Source: JALOAF01 sp035446765 | GTDB lineage: Bacteria > Patescibacteriota > Gracilibacteria > Absconditabacterales > Absconditicoccaceae | Length of the DNA: 38,914 bases | Assembly: GCA_035446765.1 (NCBI GenBank) | Contig: DAOTFU010000007.1 | Coordinates: 1 to 38,914 of the forward strand | Direction of reading: 5' to 3' | Shown: piece by piece, positions 1 to 9,872 of the stretch | Layout of the letters: the number at the start of each line of letters is the position of its first letter | How positions within the stretch are numbered: position 1 is the first letter of the stretch | Position numbers and translations under genes: made by a program | The notes under the pieces: generated by a model | What the model was told of the DNA's origin: nothing | Seen by the model: only the letters and a program-made list of their open reading frames with translations | Databases searched by the model: none

Positions 1-351
1 ACGTATAAGATTTTGTGTGGCTCCACCCTTCCCTAACTTGTTTTTTACATCTTTATTGTCTACAAGTCATATCCAATATTTACTAGTTTTGTCTATTTTT
101 TCTCCGTTTTCTTCAAAGAAATATTGTGTCTCAAAGCTTTTATTTTCCAATATTTCTATATCTTTTATACCAACTTCTTCATACAATTCTCTCTTTGCAG
201 CTTGTATTTCATTTTCTCATTTTTCCATATGTCCTTTTGGGAATCACCAATAACTTCAGTGCTTAGTTTTTTGATGTATTACCAAAAATTCATTTTCTCA
301 TCTTTCATTTACATATATTGGTACTATTCAATATGAATAATCTTTTTTCAT
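1..351 (-). CDS. Nudix hydrolase, C-terminus beyond window edge
   Basis: The visible 117 residues start at an ATG and run off the left end of the window, so the C-terminus is missing. A Nudix box lies at about residues 40-62: GHMEKGE, seven residues, then RELYEEVGI. This matches the G-x5-E-x7-RE-U-x-EE-x-G-U consensus that binds Mg2+ and the diphosphate. The preceding WGFPKG is typical of the Ap4A hydrolase/MutT-like branch, which cleaves nucleoside diphosphates linked to another group. The substrate cannot be told from sequence. It is last in a minus-strand run after MurD, a small protein and the S41 protease. A repeat element lies in the gap from the S41 gene. Confidence 0.88.
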
Positions 352-379
352 TTTTTTTGTAATTTTTCTAAAGTGGTTT

Positions 380-461
380 TGTCATCTCGAATTGTTCTAA
401 CTTGCGAGAGATCTTTTAAGTATAAATTGAAAGAGATTTCTCCGCGTTGGTCGAAATGACA
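380..461. repeat. Imperfect palindromic intergenic element with TGTCA/TGACA ends
   Basis: The element begins TGTCATCTCGA and ends TCGAAATGACA, which pair at 10 of 11 positions. Internal arms (GCGAGAGATC and GATTTCTCCGC) pair less well. It fills most of the gap between the S41 and Nudix genes. The same end bases bound the element at 15051-15116. It resembles REP-type dispersed palindromes. A role as terminator or mRNA-end structure is possible but not shown. Confidence 0.6.
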
Positions 462-474
462 ATTTATGTGTTAT

Positions 475-1944
475 TTAAAACTTATAAATCTTTGCTACTT
501 CAAGTACTTCATCCATTTCGGTATCCGGATTGTCTTCCAGTTTCAAATCAGGCTTTATTCATTCTCCATCAATATTTTTCTTGCTCAATCCAGTATACCA
601 TTTGGCAGTAGTATATTTAAACATAGAACCGTCAGTATATTCAATCAGATTTTGCACAGATCATTTTCCAAATGTTTTTGTACCAAGCAATAAGCTATCT
701 TCCACATAATCTTTGATCACTCCAGCAAATATTTCACTAGCAGATGCAGATCATCAGTTTATCAAGACTATTACATCTTTGTCCATTACTTTTCTAGTTA
801 AACTACTTGCCTGTATTGTACTTTCATTATTTTTATATTTAATCATAGCAATATTTTTGCTACTAGGTACAAAATAATCTAGCATATAAGACACATCTTC
901 TAGTCATCCACCAGGATTATTCCTCACATCAAATATATATTTACTACAATTATTTTCTTCAAAATAATTTATAGCATCTCTAAATTGGGCTCTGCTTTGT
1001 ACATTAAATTGATTGATACTCATATAACAATTTCATCAATCCAATAGTTCATATTCTATATTTGGCAAAACAATTTTATCTCTTTTAATTTTTAATTCTT
1101 TGATCTCTCAATCTCTCAATACTTCTATATCTACAAAAGTTCAGCTAGGTCATTTGATCCAATTTACAAGGTCTGTCATACTGGTATTTTCATCCACTTC
1201 ATTATTTCATACTTTCAATATTACATCACCAGCTTTTGCTCCATATTTCTCAGCAGGGGAGTTTTTGATAGGAGCACTTATTATTATCACTCATGGTTTC
1301 AACATTTCTATATATGCTCATATTCCTTCAAATTCTCATTCCAGACTATCTTCAAAATTTTTGGCTTCTTTTGGAGGAAAAAATACAGTATATGGATCAC
1401 CAATCGCTTCTACATATCACTGTATAGCACCATATTCTAGTTTTGTACTACTTATATCATTTGGATAAATATAATTTTCATCTAGTCTATCAATTATATC
1501 ATTCAACAAATTTTGTCATATCTGACTTCTTGTATTTCATACGCTAGATTTCTTACTCTGTTCTATCATATATTTTGTTCGTTCTGTATCTATTTTTTCT
1601 CATTTTTCAGCATTAAACTTATTATCTGTTTTTGTAGACAAAAATTTTGTGACAAAATCTTGAGTCAAATATTTATCAGTAGGCAGATCTTGATCAAGGT
1701 TTGGAAATAGATCCATATATATTCACTTCTGCAAAGATTGATACAAAGCTGTTCATTTTCTTACGTTATCATATTCCACATCTATATATTTCCAAGTATT
1801 TGGTACATCCTCACTTATTCATTCAAAATACACAGTCAAAAATTCTCCAAAATTCAAAAAATTTTGCGCACTACTTATTCATATGTTTGAAAAACCAATT
1901 CCCAATAAACCAATTCCCAACAAACCAATTTTTATCCTTTTCAT
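475..1944 (-). CDS. S41 family C-terminal processing peptidase
   Basis: This 489-residue exported serine protease of the CtpA/Prc type cleaves proteins near their C-termini outside the membrane. An N-terminal signal segment contains a repeated LLGIG motif. A helical region follows, then a PDZ domain (about residues 205-290) that begins after GDPYTVFFPP, a typical S41 motif. The protease core carries NGGSASASEIFAG with the nucleophilic Ser and KTFGKGSVQ with the general-base Lys. The length fits the family. A second ATG two codons upstream (1950) would also serve as a start. It lies downstream of a small basic protein and MurD. A likely job is processing or quality control of exported proteins. 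Confidence 0.93.
1894..1930. repeat. 15-bp tandem repeat in a signal-peptide coding region
   Basis: On the minus strand the unit TTATTGGGAATTGGT occurs twice in tandem after a partial copy, encoding LLGIG LLGIG in the hydrophobic core of the S41 signal peptide. The same unit occurs three times in the CAP-domain gene at 23715-23758. Confidence 0.75.
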
Positions 1945-2003
1945 TTGCATATAGTAAATATAAATTAGTGTTAAAATAAGTATTTAAGTTTTTTTTACAA
2001 ACG

Positions 2004-2030
2004 AAAAAAGGAGCCAATAAATTTGACCCC
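2004..2030 (-). terminator. Intrinsic terminator after the small basic protein gene
   Basis: On the minus strand GGGGTCAA, a 5-nt ATTTA loop and TTGGCTCC form an 8-bp stem with two G-U pairs, followed by six T. It lies 13 bases after the stop codon at 2043, which suggests that the S41 gene is transcribed separately. Confidence 0.75.
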
Positions 2031-2042
2031 TCATTTTTCAAC

Positions 2043-2231
2043 TTATACAGTCACAATTTCGTGTCTGATTATCTTCTTATAATTTCCAAACAAATTCAGC
2101 CTTCTTTTTCTAGCCTCAATATATCTAGATATGATTTCCCTATTTCTAGGACTTTTCATATTAGACTTTATTTTTTCAAGCTCATCAATGTTTTTTTCAT
2201 CCCAAGATAATCTAATTAACGATTTTCCCAT
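2043..2231 (-). CDS. Small basic protein of unknown function
   Basis: This is a 62-residue protein with an ATG start, a TAA stop and no UGA codon. It is rich in Lys, Arg and Glu and probably all helical; the second half carries a basic cluster (ARKRRLNLFG). I do not recognise a family. The size and charge are like a ribosome- or nucleic-acid-associated protein, but bS21 and other small ribosomal proteins do not match by eye. It sits 78 nt downstream of MurD and is followed by a good terminator, which supports it being a real gene. Confidence 0.6.
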   Translation of the reverse strand: MGKSLIRLSWDEKNIDELEKIKSNMKSPRNREIISRYIEARKRRLNLFGNYKKIIRHEIVTV

Positions 2232-2309
2232 TTTTTTTAATTTAATTAATTTTACATTTTATTTACTCAATCAATATATCTATCTTTATGTAGATATCAA
2301 GTTTATTTT

Positions 2310-3584
2310 CTACAATTTGTCAATTATGCTAGAAAACTTATCACACCTATCATAAACATTCTCAAACATATCAAAACTTGCTGATCATGGAGAAAATAAT
2401 ATATTTTTTATTCCCATTTCTTTTGCTATTTTTACAGAGTAGTGTACTGCATCTTGCAGACTATCAAATATTTTATATCCAATATTTTTTTCTTTACATA
2501 TTTTTTCAAATTTTTTGGCTGTTTGTCATATCAGACAAGCAAAATATATTTTTTTTGACATATATTCAGCCAGCCAATCGTATTCTTCTCATTTGTCATA
2601 TCCTCAAGCTATCAAAACAATCTCATCATCAAAACAACTCAGAGCCGCATTTAGAGCTTGAGAAGAGGTACATATGCCATCATCATATATCTTAATTCAG
2701 TCGATATTTTTTACCATTTTCATCCTATGTTCCAATGGTTCTATGTCTTTTGCCACATCCCAAAAAACTTTTTCTCTCAGATCCCAGTCCTTATTTTCAA
2801 AGTATCTATTTATCAATTTATATATAGCATTCCAGTTCCACTCATTGTGTTTTCACAAAAAATTAGTCTTTTTTATGTCAAAATCATTTTCATAAGTCTC
2901 TATCACAGTGTTTTCAAATATTTTATTATCGCCATTTCATATCCTTTCTTCATATTTTTGCAAAACTTCACTACTTGTGATAGCATAAGTTTTTGTATAG
3001 TCTATTATTTTAAATTTACAATCAAAATAGTCTTGTATATCATTGTGCCAATCCAGATGATCTACTCACAGATTGGTTAATATACTATAGTCAAATGCAA
3101 AATTATTCAACTTATTCAACATAAAAGACGACACTTCAAGTATTACTAGATGATTCGTATTATCACCATCTTCCAATATTTCCAATATTGTCTGCGACAG
3201 AGGAGTACCAAAGTTTCCAGATATGTGTACTTTGTAGTCTTTTCCAAGCTTTTCAAAAAGTCATACAAACATATGATACATTATGTGTACAGAAGTGCTT
3301 TTACCATTGGTACCAGTCACTCACACAAACTCTATTTTATTATCCAAATCATTGTCTTTTATTACATCTCACAAAAAATTTAATTCAGACAAAATTTTAT
3401 CTCCATATTTTTTATAGATTTTATGATTTTTTTTGATTCATGGAGAACAGATAATTTTTGTAGATTCATCCAATATTTTACTATCAAAATCTTGATCATC
3501 CATTATCACATATTTTATATTTAGCTTTTTTAGCAATTTCTCCAATCATTTTCATACTTTTCCTTTACCAAAAATTACTATCAT
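2310..3584 (-). CDS. murD: UDP-N-acetylmuramoylalanine--D-glutamate ligase MurD
   Basis: This 424-residue cytoplasmic Mur ligase adds D-glutamate to UDP-MurNAc-L-Ala with ATP. The P-loop VGVTGTNGKST (about residues 100-110) is the Mur ligase ATP site. LEVSSFML and NLGVDHLDWH carry the central-domain metal and substrate residues. EPLEHRM starts the C-terminal domain. The C-terminal FSPGSASFDMFENVYDR is the MurD signature that separates it from MurC, E and F. The length is close to the usual 440-450. MurI, which makes the D-Glu substrate, starts 163 bp away on the opposite strand, so the two genes are divergent neighbours in one pathway. Confidence 0.95.
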
Positions 3585-3654
3585 ATTTTTAGTTTTCTTG
3601 CAAAGTAAAAAATCTCACAGTATTTATAACAAAAATACTTTTTATTGCAAAACA

Positions 3655-3741
3655 AAGCAAAGTAAGTAAAAAGTTAAAGGTTTATAAAGTAAAAAGTTTA
3701 AAACTTAACTTGATAACTTTAGTCTTTTAACTTTCAACTTT
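3655..3741. repeat. AT-rich dispersed repeat between murD and murI
   Basis: This gap is built of AAAGTTAAA / TTTAACTTT arms and an inner AAGTTT/AAACTT hairpin. The 13-mer TTAACTTGATAAC and the 11-mer GTTTATAAAGT recur in the same order at 9448-9475 upstream of recA. The divergent promoters of murD and murI must lie in or beside it, but no clear -35/-10 pair is visible. Confidence 0.55.
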
Positions 3742-3747
3742 CTATAT

Positions 3748-4545
3748 ATGATAGGTTTTTTTGATAGTTGATTTTGAGGTCTTCAGACCATGAAATATTT
3801 TTGTGATTTATATTCAGAGTATGATTATATTTTTTTGGCTGACAACAAAAATTGCCCCTTTTGAGACAAAAATTGAGATGATATAAAAGATATTACATTT
3901 AAAGCTTTAGATCGATTGTTTGATCAATGAGCAAAGATAGTTATCATAGCATGTAATACAGCTGCTGCGCATTCTATCAGAAAACGACAAGCATTATATC
4001 CTCACAAAAAAGTATTATCTATTACTATACCCGGCGTAGAAGAGCTTATAGAAAATTCAGATCAAAGTTGATCTGTATGAATTTTAGCTACCAAAGCTAC
4101 TATATTGTCAGATATATACAATGATTTGTACAATAGGTTTGGTTGACAATGAGATCCAGATTTTCATTTTGTGGCAGGATCAAGCTTGGTAAATTTAGTA
4201 GAATCTGGAGAAGAAGATATCTCCAAGATTATAGACAATATTAATTCTTATCTTTGACAATTTCCTGATGATTTAGAGACCCTAATACTTGGTTGTACGC
4301 ACTTTTCTGTCTATAAAAAATATTTTGATTCTTTATTTGCTTGAAAAATAGTAGATCCTTCATATTATTCTGCTCAAAAATTTTTACCCTATCTACAAAA
4401 TCATTTAGATATAAAAAATAGTTTATCCCAAAATTCTAGTGTAAAATTTTATACCACATGAAATACAGAAAACTTTGACAATATTTGATCTAAAATATGG
4501 TGACAAAAAATTAATTCGATACTTTTAAAATCTTACGACAATTAA
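3748..4545 (+). CDS. murI: Glutamate racemase MurI
   Basis: This 265-residue enzyme interconverts L- and D-glutamate for peptidoglycan synthesis. The two catalytic cysteines are C69 in IIACNTAAAHS and C183 in LILGCTHFSV. The N-terminal DSGFGG (residues 6-11) binds substrate. In the DNA this motif reads D-S-UGA-F-UGA-G, one of the clearest proofs in the window that UGA is glycine. The length is normal. A small Cys-motif gene starts 4 nt after its stop, and murD is divergent upstream. Confidence 0.95.
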
Positions 4546-4548
4546 ATT

Positions 4549-4791
4549 ATGGACTCTAGCAACAATATTTTTTGAATTACTAAAAAACAAGAAACACCCG
4601 ATAATCAACTTTGTGAGGGCTGATTGTTAATCAATAGAGACCACAATTGGATTGTTAATCCAAGTATACATAATCCTGAGATTTTTTCTCAAACAGACAG
4701 AGAGTTGCTCAAAAATTTTTGTGAATCTTGTCAGTTTTCAGATACCTGTTCAAAAGACACCAAAGAAAAAATACTGAAAATTCTAATATAG
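4549..4791 (+). CDS. Small protein with a C-x2-C-x5-C cluster motif
   Basis: This 80-residue protein starts three bases after the murI stop, so the two are probably co-transcribed. It has a lone Cys near residue 23 (QLCEGG) and then CESCQFSDTC near residues 61-70. The spacing C...C-x2-C-x5-C is that of the iron-sulfur site of WhiB-like proteins and of some small zinc or iron-sulfur proteins. The typical WhiB tryptophan and glycine motif is not evident, and WhiB is an actinobacterial family, so I only call a probable metal- or cluster-binding protein. Its end overlaps the 3' end of the convergent glycosyltransferase gene by 9 bp. Confidence 0.72.
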
Positions 4792-5898
4792 TCTCTCTAT
4801 CTCTTCTACAGTATTATCCCAATCAAAATCTTTATTTGGGATTTTTTGATATTTTCATTTCAACACATCTTTGACTCACATTATTATCTCATCCACATTA
4901 GCTGGTTTTATAAATCTTACATTTCACCACACTACTTCTGGTATTGCGCTCGTATTTGTAGTGATCAAAGTTTTTCACATAGCTACAGCTTCAGTATGTA
5001 CAGAACCAAATCATTCAGATATAGATGGAGCAATTACAGTATCACAACTTGCTACAATCTTTCTAAGTTCTTCTTTTTCAAATCCATCAAATATCTGTAT
5101 TTTTTGTTGTCATTGTAACTCATGGAACAATCTTAGTTTTTTTAAAACTTTTTTTGTCCTTTTAGATTCAATTATATTAAACACAAAAATACTATCTTCT
5201 ATTTTTACCAGTTCAGGCAATGCTTTTATCAGATAATCTATTCATTTTGATTTACCTGCATGTCCAAAATACAAAAATATATTTTTTTCATCCCATCCAT
5301 ATTTTTTTCTAGTCTCAAATATTTCTTTGCTATCTACATTTCTTATATTCCAAAAATTTTTGTCTATACCATTGTGTATTACTTTTATTTGTTCATTATT
5401 CACTCTATAGACCTCTCTAAGCTCTCTGGCTGTATTATTTGATACACAATGATATTTGTTATATTTAAATTTAAATATAGCTCGTTCAAAAAATTTATAA
5501 ACAATTCACTCAATCAATCACTTATATCTATACCATAGTTTTCCAAATATCTCATGCACAGTCAATATTACTTTTTTGTCTGACATTTTTCACAATATGC
5601 TGGCAGGTATTGCTCCACCATATGTGCTTGCATGTATTACATCTATATTATTTTCTTTTAATATCTTTTTTCATAGACCAATGGATTTTACCATAAATTG
5701 TATTCTATTTTTTCATATCCTATAGATTTTTGTATCTCACAATTTTTCATATTTCTTTGAATTATCATCATATTTACTAGTCAATACTATAGTTTTATAT
5801 CATTTTTTTTGTAATCTCAAAATTATATTTTCAAATACATTTTCTACACCACCCCTGTGAGGTAAATAATAATCTAATATAAATAATATAGTTTTCAT
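4783..5898 (-). CDS. GT4-type glycosyltransferase
   Basis: This 371-residue GT-B fold retaining glycosyltransferase probably moves a sugar from a nucleotide sugar to a cell-surface glycan or lipid. The N-terminal YLPHRGGVENVF is the GT4 acceptor-side Gly-rich loop. NGID follows the linker, and SISEGFGSVHTEAVAMG carries the E-x7-E donor-binding motif. There is no membrane segment. A CGA codon follows FFE before the second domain. No glycan cluster surrounds it, so the acceptor is unknown. It is transcribed away from the M23 peptidase gene. Confidence 0.9.
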
Positions 5899-5923
5899 AT
5901 TTTCATCAAAATAAACATATTTT

Positions 5924-5951
5924 CTTATAAATTATTTCCTTCTTACTTCAA
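5924..5951 (-). promoter_or_regulatory. Candidate sigma-70 promoter for the glycosyltransferase gene
   Basis: On the minus strand TTGAAG (5951-5946) and TATAAG (5929-5924) are separated by 16 nt. The -10 box lies about 25 nt before the ATG at 5898. Confidence 0.5.
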
Positions 5952-5974
5952 TAGTTAAAAATCCCATCAAAAAT

Positions 5975-6003
5975 TTGACAAAAAGTCCATTTACATATAT
6001 AAT
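5975..6003 (+). promoter_or_regulatory. Consensus sigma-70 promoter for the M23 peptidase gene
   Basis: A perfect TTGACA (5975-5980), a 17-nt spacer and a perfect TATAAT (5998-6003). Transcription should start near 6010, leaving a leader of about 27 nt. This favours the long M23 start at 6037 over the internal ATG at 6154. Confidence 0.8.
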
Positions 6004-6016
6004 TAAGTACTTAATT
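6001..6016. promoter_or_regulatory. Perfect 16-bp palindrome, candidate operator
   Basis: AATTAAGTACTTAATT equals its own reverse complement. It overlaps the last bases of the -10 box and the expected start point. A further half-site-like ACTTAATT follows at 6021-6028. This is where a repressor would block the M23 promoter; the regulator is unknown. Confidence 0.6.
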
Positions 6017-6036
6017 GTTTACTTAATTTCAAAGAG

Positions 6037-7596
6037 ATGTGAAAATTACACAAAAAGATACATCATCATGTATGAAGACACATATCAAAACATGGTCATA
6101 AGATCCATCATCATACACATCATGCACATCATCATTTGTTGCATTTGGGTGAAATGATTTTAGTTTGAACAATTGGTTTTATGAGTTTGATGTTTGCATC
6201 AAGTTCAAATTTACCAAATAACACATCTTTTTGATACCCATTGCAAAAAGTATCTACAGTAGAATGTAGAACACTTTATCGATGAGATATGCCAGATTCT
6301 TGTAAAGTTAATTTACCAATAATTCATGGAGCAAATTATAATGCATATCAAGATAATGATTTTTACAGGTCTATATATACTGCTTTACGAGCAGCACCAT
6401 ATTCAGATTCTTGGAATCAGAAAATATGAGCTCATGCCGGAGTAGATATAGCCACAGCTCGTGGCACACCCTTGTATTCTATAGGAGATGGTGAGATTTA
6501 CTCAGCTGGATGGAATTCTGCATATGGTAATGTAGTAAAGATAAAATATGTTTATCAGTGAGAAGTAGTATATGCAGTATATGCCCATATGGATGTAATC
6601 AATGTATCAAAATGAGACACAGTGACTAGATGACAAAAGATTGGTACAGTATGAAATAGCTGAAACACATTTGGTCAACTTTGATGATATCATGTTCATT
6701 TTGAGATAGACAAAGATAATTATTGAAGACCAGCATATTCTTATCTAAACTGTAAAGATCTAGATAAGTGACATTACCATATTATCCAAAATGGTCTTTG
6801 TAGGATGGAGCTATTTTCTCATCAATATGATCCAATTAAGATATTTGAATCCAATTCTACATATCAAGAAGTAAAGGAGGAAGATGATAGCACTCAAGAA
6901 GGTGAGATAAACGAATCAAATAATCCTAGTGATTTAGAAAATATAGAAGATACAAGTATAAAATCACAAAATGATGATACTACTACAAACATACCAGAAC
7001 CGATACAAAATCCTCAAGAAGAAGATCAGATAGACAAATGGAATGAAGTAATCAACAACAACGAATCTCACAATTCAGCACAAGAAGACCTAAGTACCGA
7101 TCCAAATACTGATTTGAACAACACAGAATCACAAGATGAATCAAGCGATATTCAAAAACCAGTAGTACCAGAAGATTTAAATACGGTAGAGGATGATTAT
7201 ACACAAGATAATGAAGAAGACCCACGACTTATAGAGTTAGATTTTGATTGAGTTAAACCATTGGCTGAACATTTTACAAAATTGCGAGATATTGAATTGC
7301 GTTCAGAACTAAATGAAAGGTCATTGATGCTTTGAGAAACTGTTACTTTGGATATAGAGATCTTCAAAAAATGAATGAGTGAACAAAGAACTGGTAATTA
7401 CTACAATTGAGTCTTACAGTTACCAATGTTGTTTATGACCAACAATGATTTGGTATCTATAGATGTAAATTATCTTCAGCTTATTACAAAATGAAAAGCT
7501 CAGATAGAAATTACATGACACAGAAGATGAAAATCTAGTGTTGTGATAGAGTTTGGTAATAAAAAGATTTGAGTGCTAGATATCAATGTTCAATAA
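6037..7596 (+). CDS. M23 metallopeptidase with His-rich leader and acidic linker
   Basis: This 519-residue membrane-anchored or secreted peptidoglycan endopeptidase begins with 39 residues that hold 16 His and several Lys/Arg. One hydrophobic segment follows (about 40-55). The M23 (LytM-type) domain has the full zinc site: H133 and D137 in HAGVD, and H219 and H221 in HVH. About 150 acidic, Asn/Gln/Ser-rich residues form a disordered linker. A C-terminal beta-type domain (about 405-519) may bind wall or surface. The His tract is before the membrane segment, so it is probably cytoplasmic. The start follows from the promoter position. A hairpin terminator follows. Confidence 0.9.
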
Positions 7597-7614
7597 AAAA
7601 TAAATTTTATAAAT

Positions 7615-7645
7615 AAAAAAATCCATCAATAAAGATGGATTTTTT
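7615..7645. terminator. Bidirectional terminator between M23 and S51 genes
   Basis: ATCCATC, a 6-nt loop and GATGGAT form a 7-bp stem, flanked by six A on the left and five T on the right. It can end transcription of both convergent genes. Confidence 0.8.
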
Positions 7646-7660
7646 AAAATTAAAATCTTT

Positions 7661-8269
7661 TTATTTTCATATTATTTTATACCCTTGATTATCAACTAAT
7701 ATAGCTTGAGTATCTGCTATCGATATGATATTTTGACCATCTTGATATATTTTCTCTATGGTATCTTCATATTCTTTTTTGAAATCTTCAGATCACCAAT
7801 GTGGTAATATCATAGCGCTTACAATTCAATATCATTTTTCTATTTTAAAGTCTCCAGGATCTAGATATTTAATACCAGTTCACATGACACAAGATCATGC
7901 ACTAGTAGAAATATAAATTATTTTTCATGTTAATATCAATTCATCTACTATTTTATTAAATCAAGACTCATCAGCCAGATTTTTGAAATAACGTGTGTTT
8001 CAGCCAGAAACATATAATATATCACATCCAGATACAATATTAAAAAGATCTTCATTTTTAGTTTCTCTTAAATCAATTTGTTTAATTTTCCCTCATAAAG
8101 ATTTTAGCATATTTAAATCATTTAAAACCCACCAAGGATCTTGATCTCATTCACGATCCATATCTGCCGGATTTGTTATAAATCAAATACCTTTTCAATT
8201 TATATCTCAAATATTTTCAACGAATAGACCTTTTACATGATCTAATGCAGATGCTAGAAATAGTTTCAT
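7661..8269 (-). CDS. Peptidase S51 family protein (peptidase E-like)
   Basis: This 202-residue cytoplasmic serine hydrolase belongs to the S51 fold, which includes aspartyl dipeptidase PepE and cyanophycinase-like enzymes. SGGNT (about 88-92) forms the oxyanion-side loop. STSAGSC carries the likely nucleophile S123, and LPHWGSED holds the later conserved His. The length fits PepE-like members. The true substrate is unknown; Asp-X dipeptides are the family paradigm. It ends toward the M23 gene and lies 35 bp downstream of recA on the same strand. Confidence 0.85.
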
Positions 8270-8304
8270 ATTATTATATTATTTTTTGTAAATAAACAAT
8301 CTTT

Positions 8305-9357
8305 TTATTCCAGGTTTTCCGCTATTTCACTAATTTCATCTAATATTTCATCATCCAATACTTTTTTACCAGTTCTCATATCTTTGATGTTTTTTTGGAT
8401 GTCTTTTTCTAGATTTTCAAACATTTTTTTGTCTTCGTTCAGCATTTGTATTAACTTTTCTTTTCATTGTGCTTTTTTGTCTCCTATAGAATAAAATGCA
8501 CCACTTCTATTTATCAGCTTCAATATCAATCCAGCTTCTATGGTATCAAATATATGGTCGTATCCAAATCACCATTTTACAGGTATTTCTGCTGTCTTAA
8601 ATGGAGCAAATATTTTATTTTTGGCTGTCTTAATCCTAGCAAAATATCATATCTGTTCTTTGTCTTCCATCAGTTTATCTCATCTTCTAATTTCTATTCT
8701 TTGAGATGCAAAGAATTTTAGCGCATTACCACCAGACGTAGTTTCAGGATTACCAAACATCACTCATATTTTCATCCTTATTTGATTGATAAACACACAG
8801 ATAGTTCAAGTTTTTGCCAACACACTGGTCAATTTTCTCAATCATTGAGACATCATCCTAGCTTGCAATCACATATAACTGTCTCCCATATCTCACTCTA
8901 CTTCAGCTCTAGGCACCAATGCCGCTACAGAATCTATTACTATCATTTTTACTTGTCCTGTCTTTGCAAGTTCTTCTGCTATTTGCAGTGCTTGTTCTCA
9001 ATGATCTGGCTGTGACAACAATAAATTATCTACATCTACACCAAGTTTTTTGGCATAGTGAGGATCTAAAGCATGCTCAGCATCTATAAATGCTGCAGTT
9101 TCTCATTTTTTTTGTATCTCTGCTATAGCGTGCAAGGCAATTGTTGTCTTACCACTAGATTCTGGTCCGTAAACTTCCACTATCCTACCTTCCGGATATC
9201 ATCATCCAAGTATCAGGTCCAATACATAACTTCCACTATGTACTGTGTTTACAAGTCATAGATTTGAATTGTCTCACATCCTCATAATAGATCATTTCCC
9301 AAATTGTTTTTCGATACTTTTAAAAGCATCTTTCAGATTGTCATTGTTTTTAGTCAT
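8305..9357 (-). CDS. recA: Recombinase RecA
   Basis: This 350-residue ATP-dependent strand-exchange protein for recombination and repair is also the coprotease for LexA-type repressors. The Walker A motif GPESSGKTT is at about residues 64-72. AFIDAEHALDP, the Walker B strand MIVIDSVAAL, the L1 loop region GDMGDSYMGLQARMMSQ and the L2 core FGNPETTSGGNALKFFAS follow in order. The length is standard. A LexA-like repressor is encoded 840 bp away on the other strand. Confidence 0.97.
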
Positions 9358-9423
9358 TTTATTCTATTTATTTTTTATAAAATCTTTTTTCACAAACATC
9401 AAAGCCACAAATGCTTTTGATTA

Positions 9424-9490
9424 GTTTAAAGTCGAAAGTTCTTAAAGTTTATAAAGTTATCATTAACTTGATAACATTTGACTTGACGAA
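9424..9490. repeat. AT-rich dispersed repeat upstream of recA
   Basis: It contains GTTTATAAAGT and TTAACTTGATAAC, both also found in the murD-murI gap (3655-3741), in the same order but closer together. It fills most of the gap between recA and the four-helix-bundle gene. Confidence 0.5.
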
Positions 9491-9494
9491 CTTT

Positions 9495-9872
9495 TTACTG
9501 CACCTTTGGTGCTTCTGCTTCATTTTTCTTTTTGATCTTGGATACCAAACTATATACCATTTTGTTTAGATTTATACATTCTCATAGTATATGATTGGCT
9601 GTTTCTGGAGTCAAATAACCCAGATCTTTACCCAAGCTTATCATATTTATTACTTTTGTATTGTATCACATAGCCACTAAATATAATTTCACTTTGGCGT
9701 CATCATACCATTTTTCATATCATTGTGCGATATAATCTATCACTGATATTGATGCCCTCTGTACTTGTGATTTAAATCACCAATCGTCATCAGGTTTTAG
9801 CTCTTTTTGGATATTCAGAGTAATTTCTTTCGCTTTTTGTCGTACTAATAATTTTTCAAATTTAATATTCAT
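9495..9872 (-). CDS. Four-helix-bundle protein (S23/IVP family)
   Basis: This 125-residue protein of the family first found in rRNA intervening sequences has no established biochemical role; members form homopentameric helical bundles. The match runs from FEKLLVxQKAKEI through GFKSQVQRASISVIDYIAQGYEKW to GYLTPETANHILGE. The start at 9872 gives the canonical N-terminus. The frame is open upstream to ATGs at 10076/10079, but that extension is low-complexity and repeat-like, so I prefer the short form. Codon 11, in the motif VWQKA, is CGA rather than TGG, which is key evidence for CGA = Trp. It is not inside an rRNA gene here. Confidence 0.85.

Noticed and set aside
17..253. Many 60-150 residue reading frames rich in Phe, Ile, Ser and Tyr
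   Set aside because: They are antisense or out-of-frame shadows of genes that become continuous when UGA is translated; this one lies opposite the Nudix gene.
4549..4791. Calling the Cys-motif protein WhiB
   Set aside because: Only the Cys spacing agrees; the Gly/Trp loop and basic tail of WhiB are not evident and the lineage is wrong.
6061..6150. CAT-rich stretch as a microsatellite
   Set aside because: It is the coding sequence of the His-rich leader, interrupted and in frame with the M23 gene.
6805..7251. A separate acidic 148-residue protein
   Set aside because: It is the linker of the M23 peptidase in the same frame, cut out only if UGA is taken as stop.
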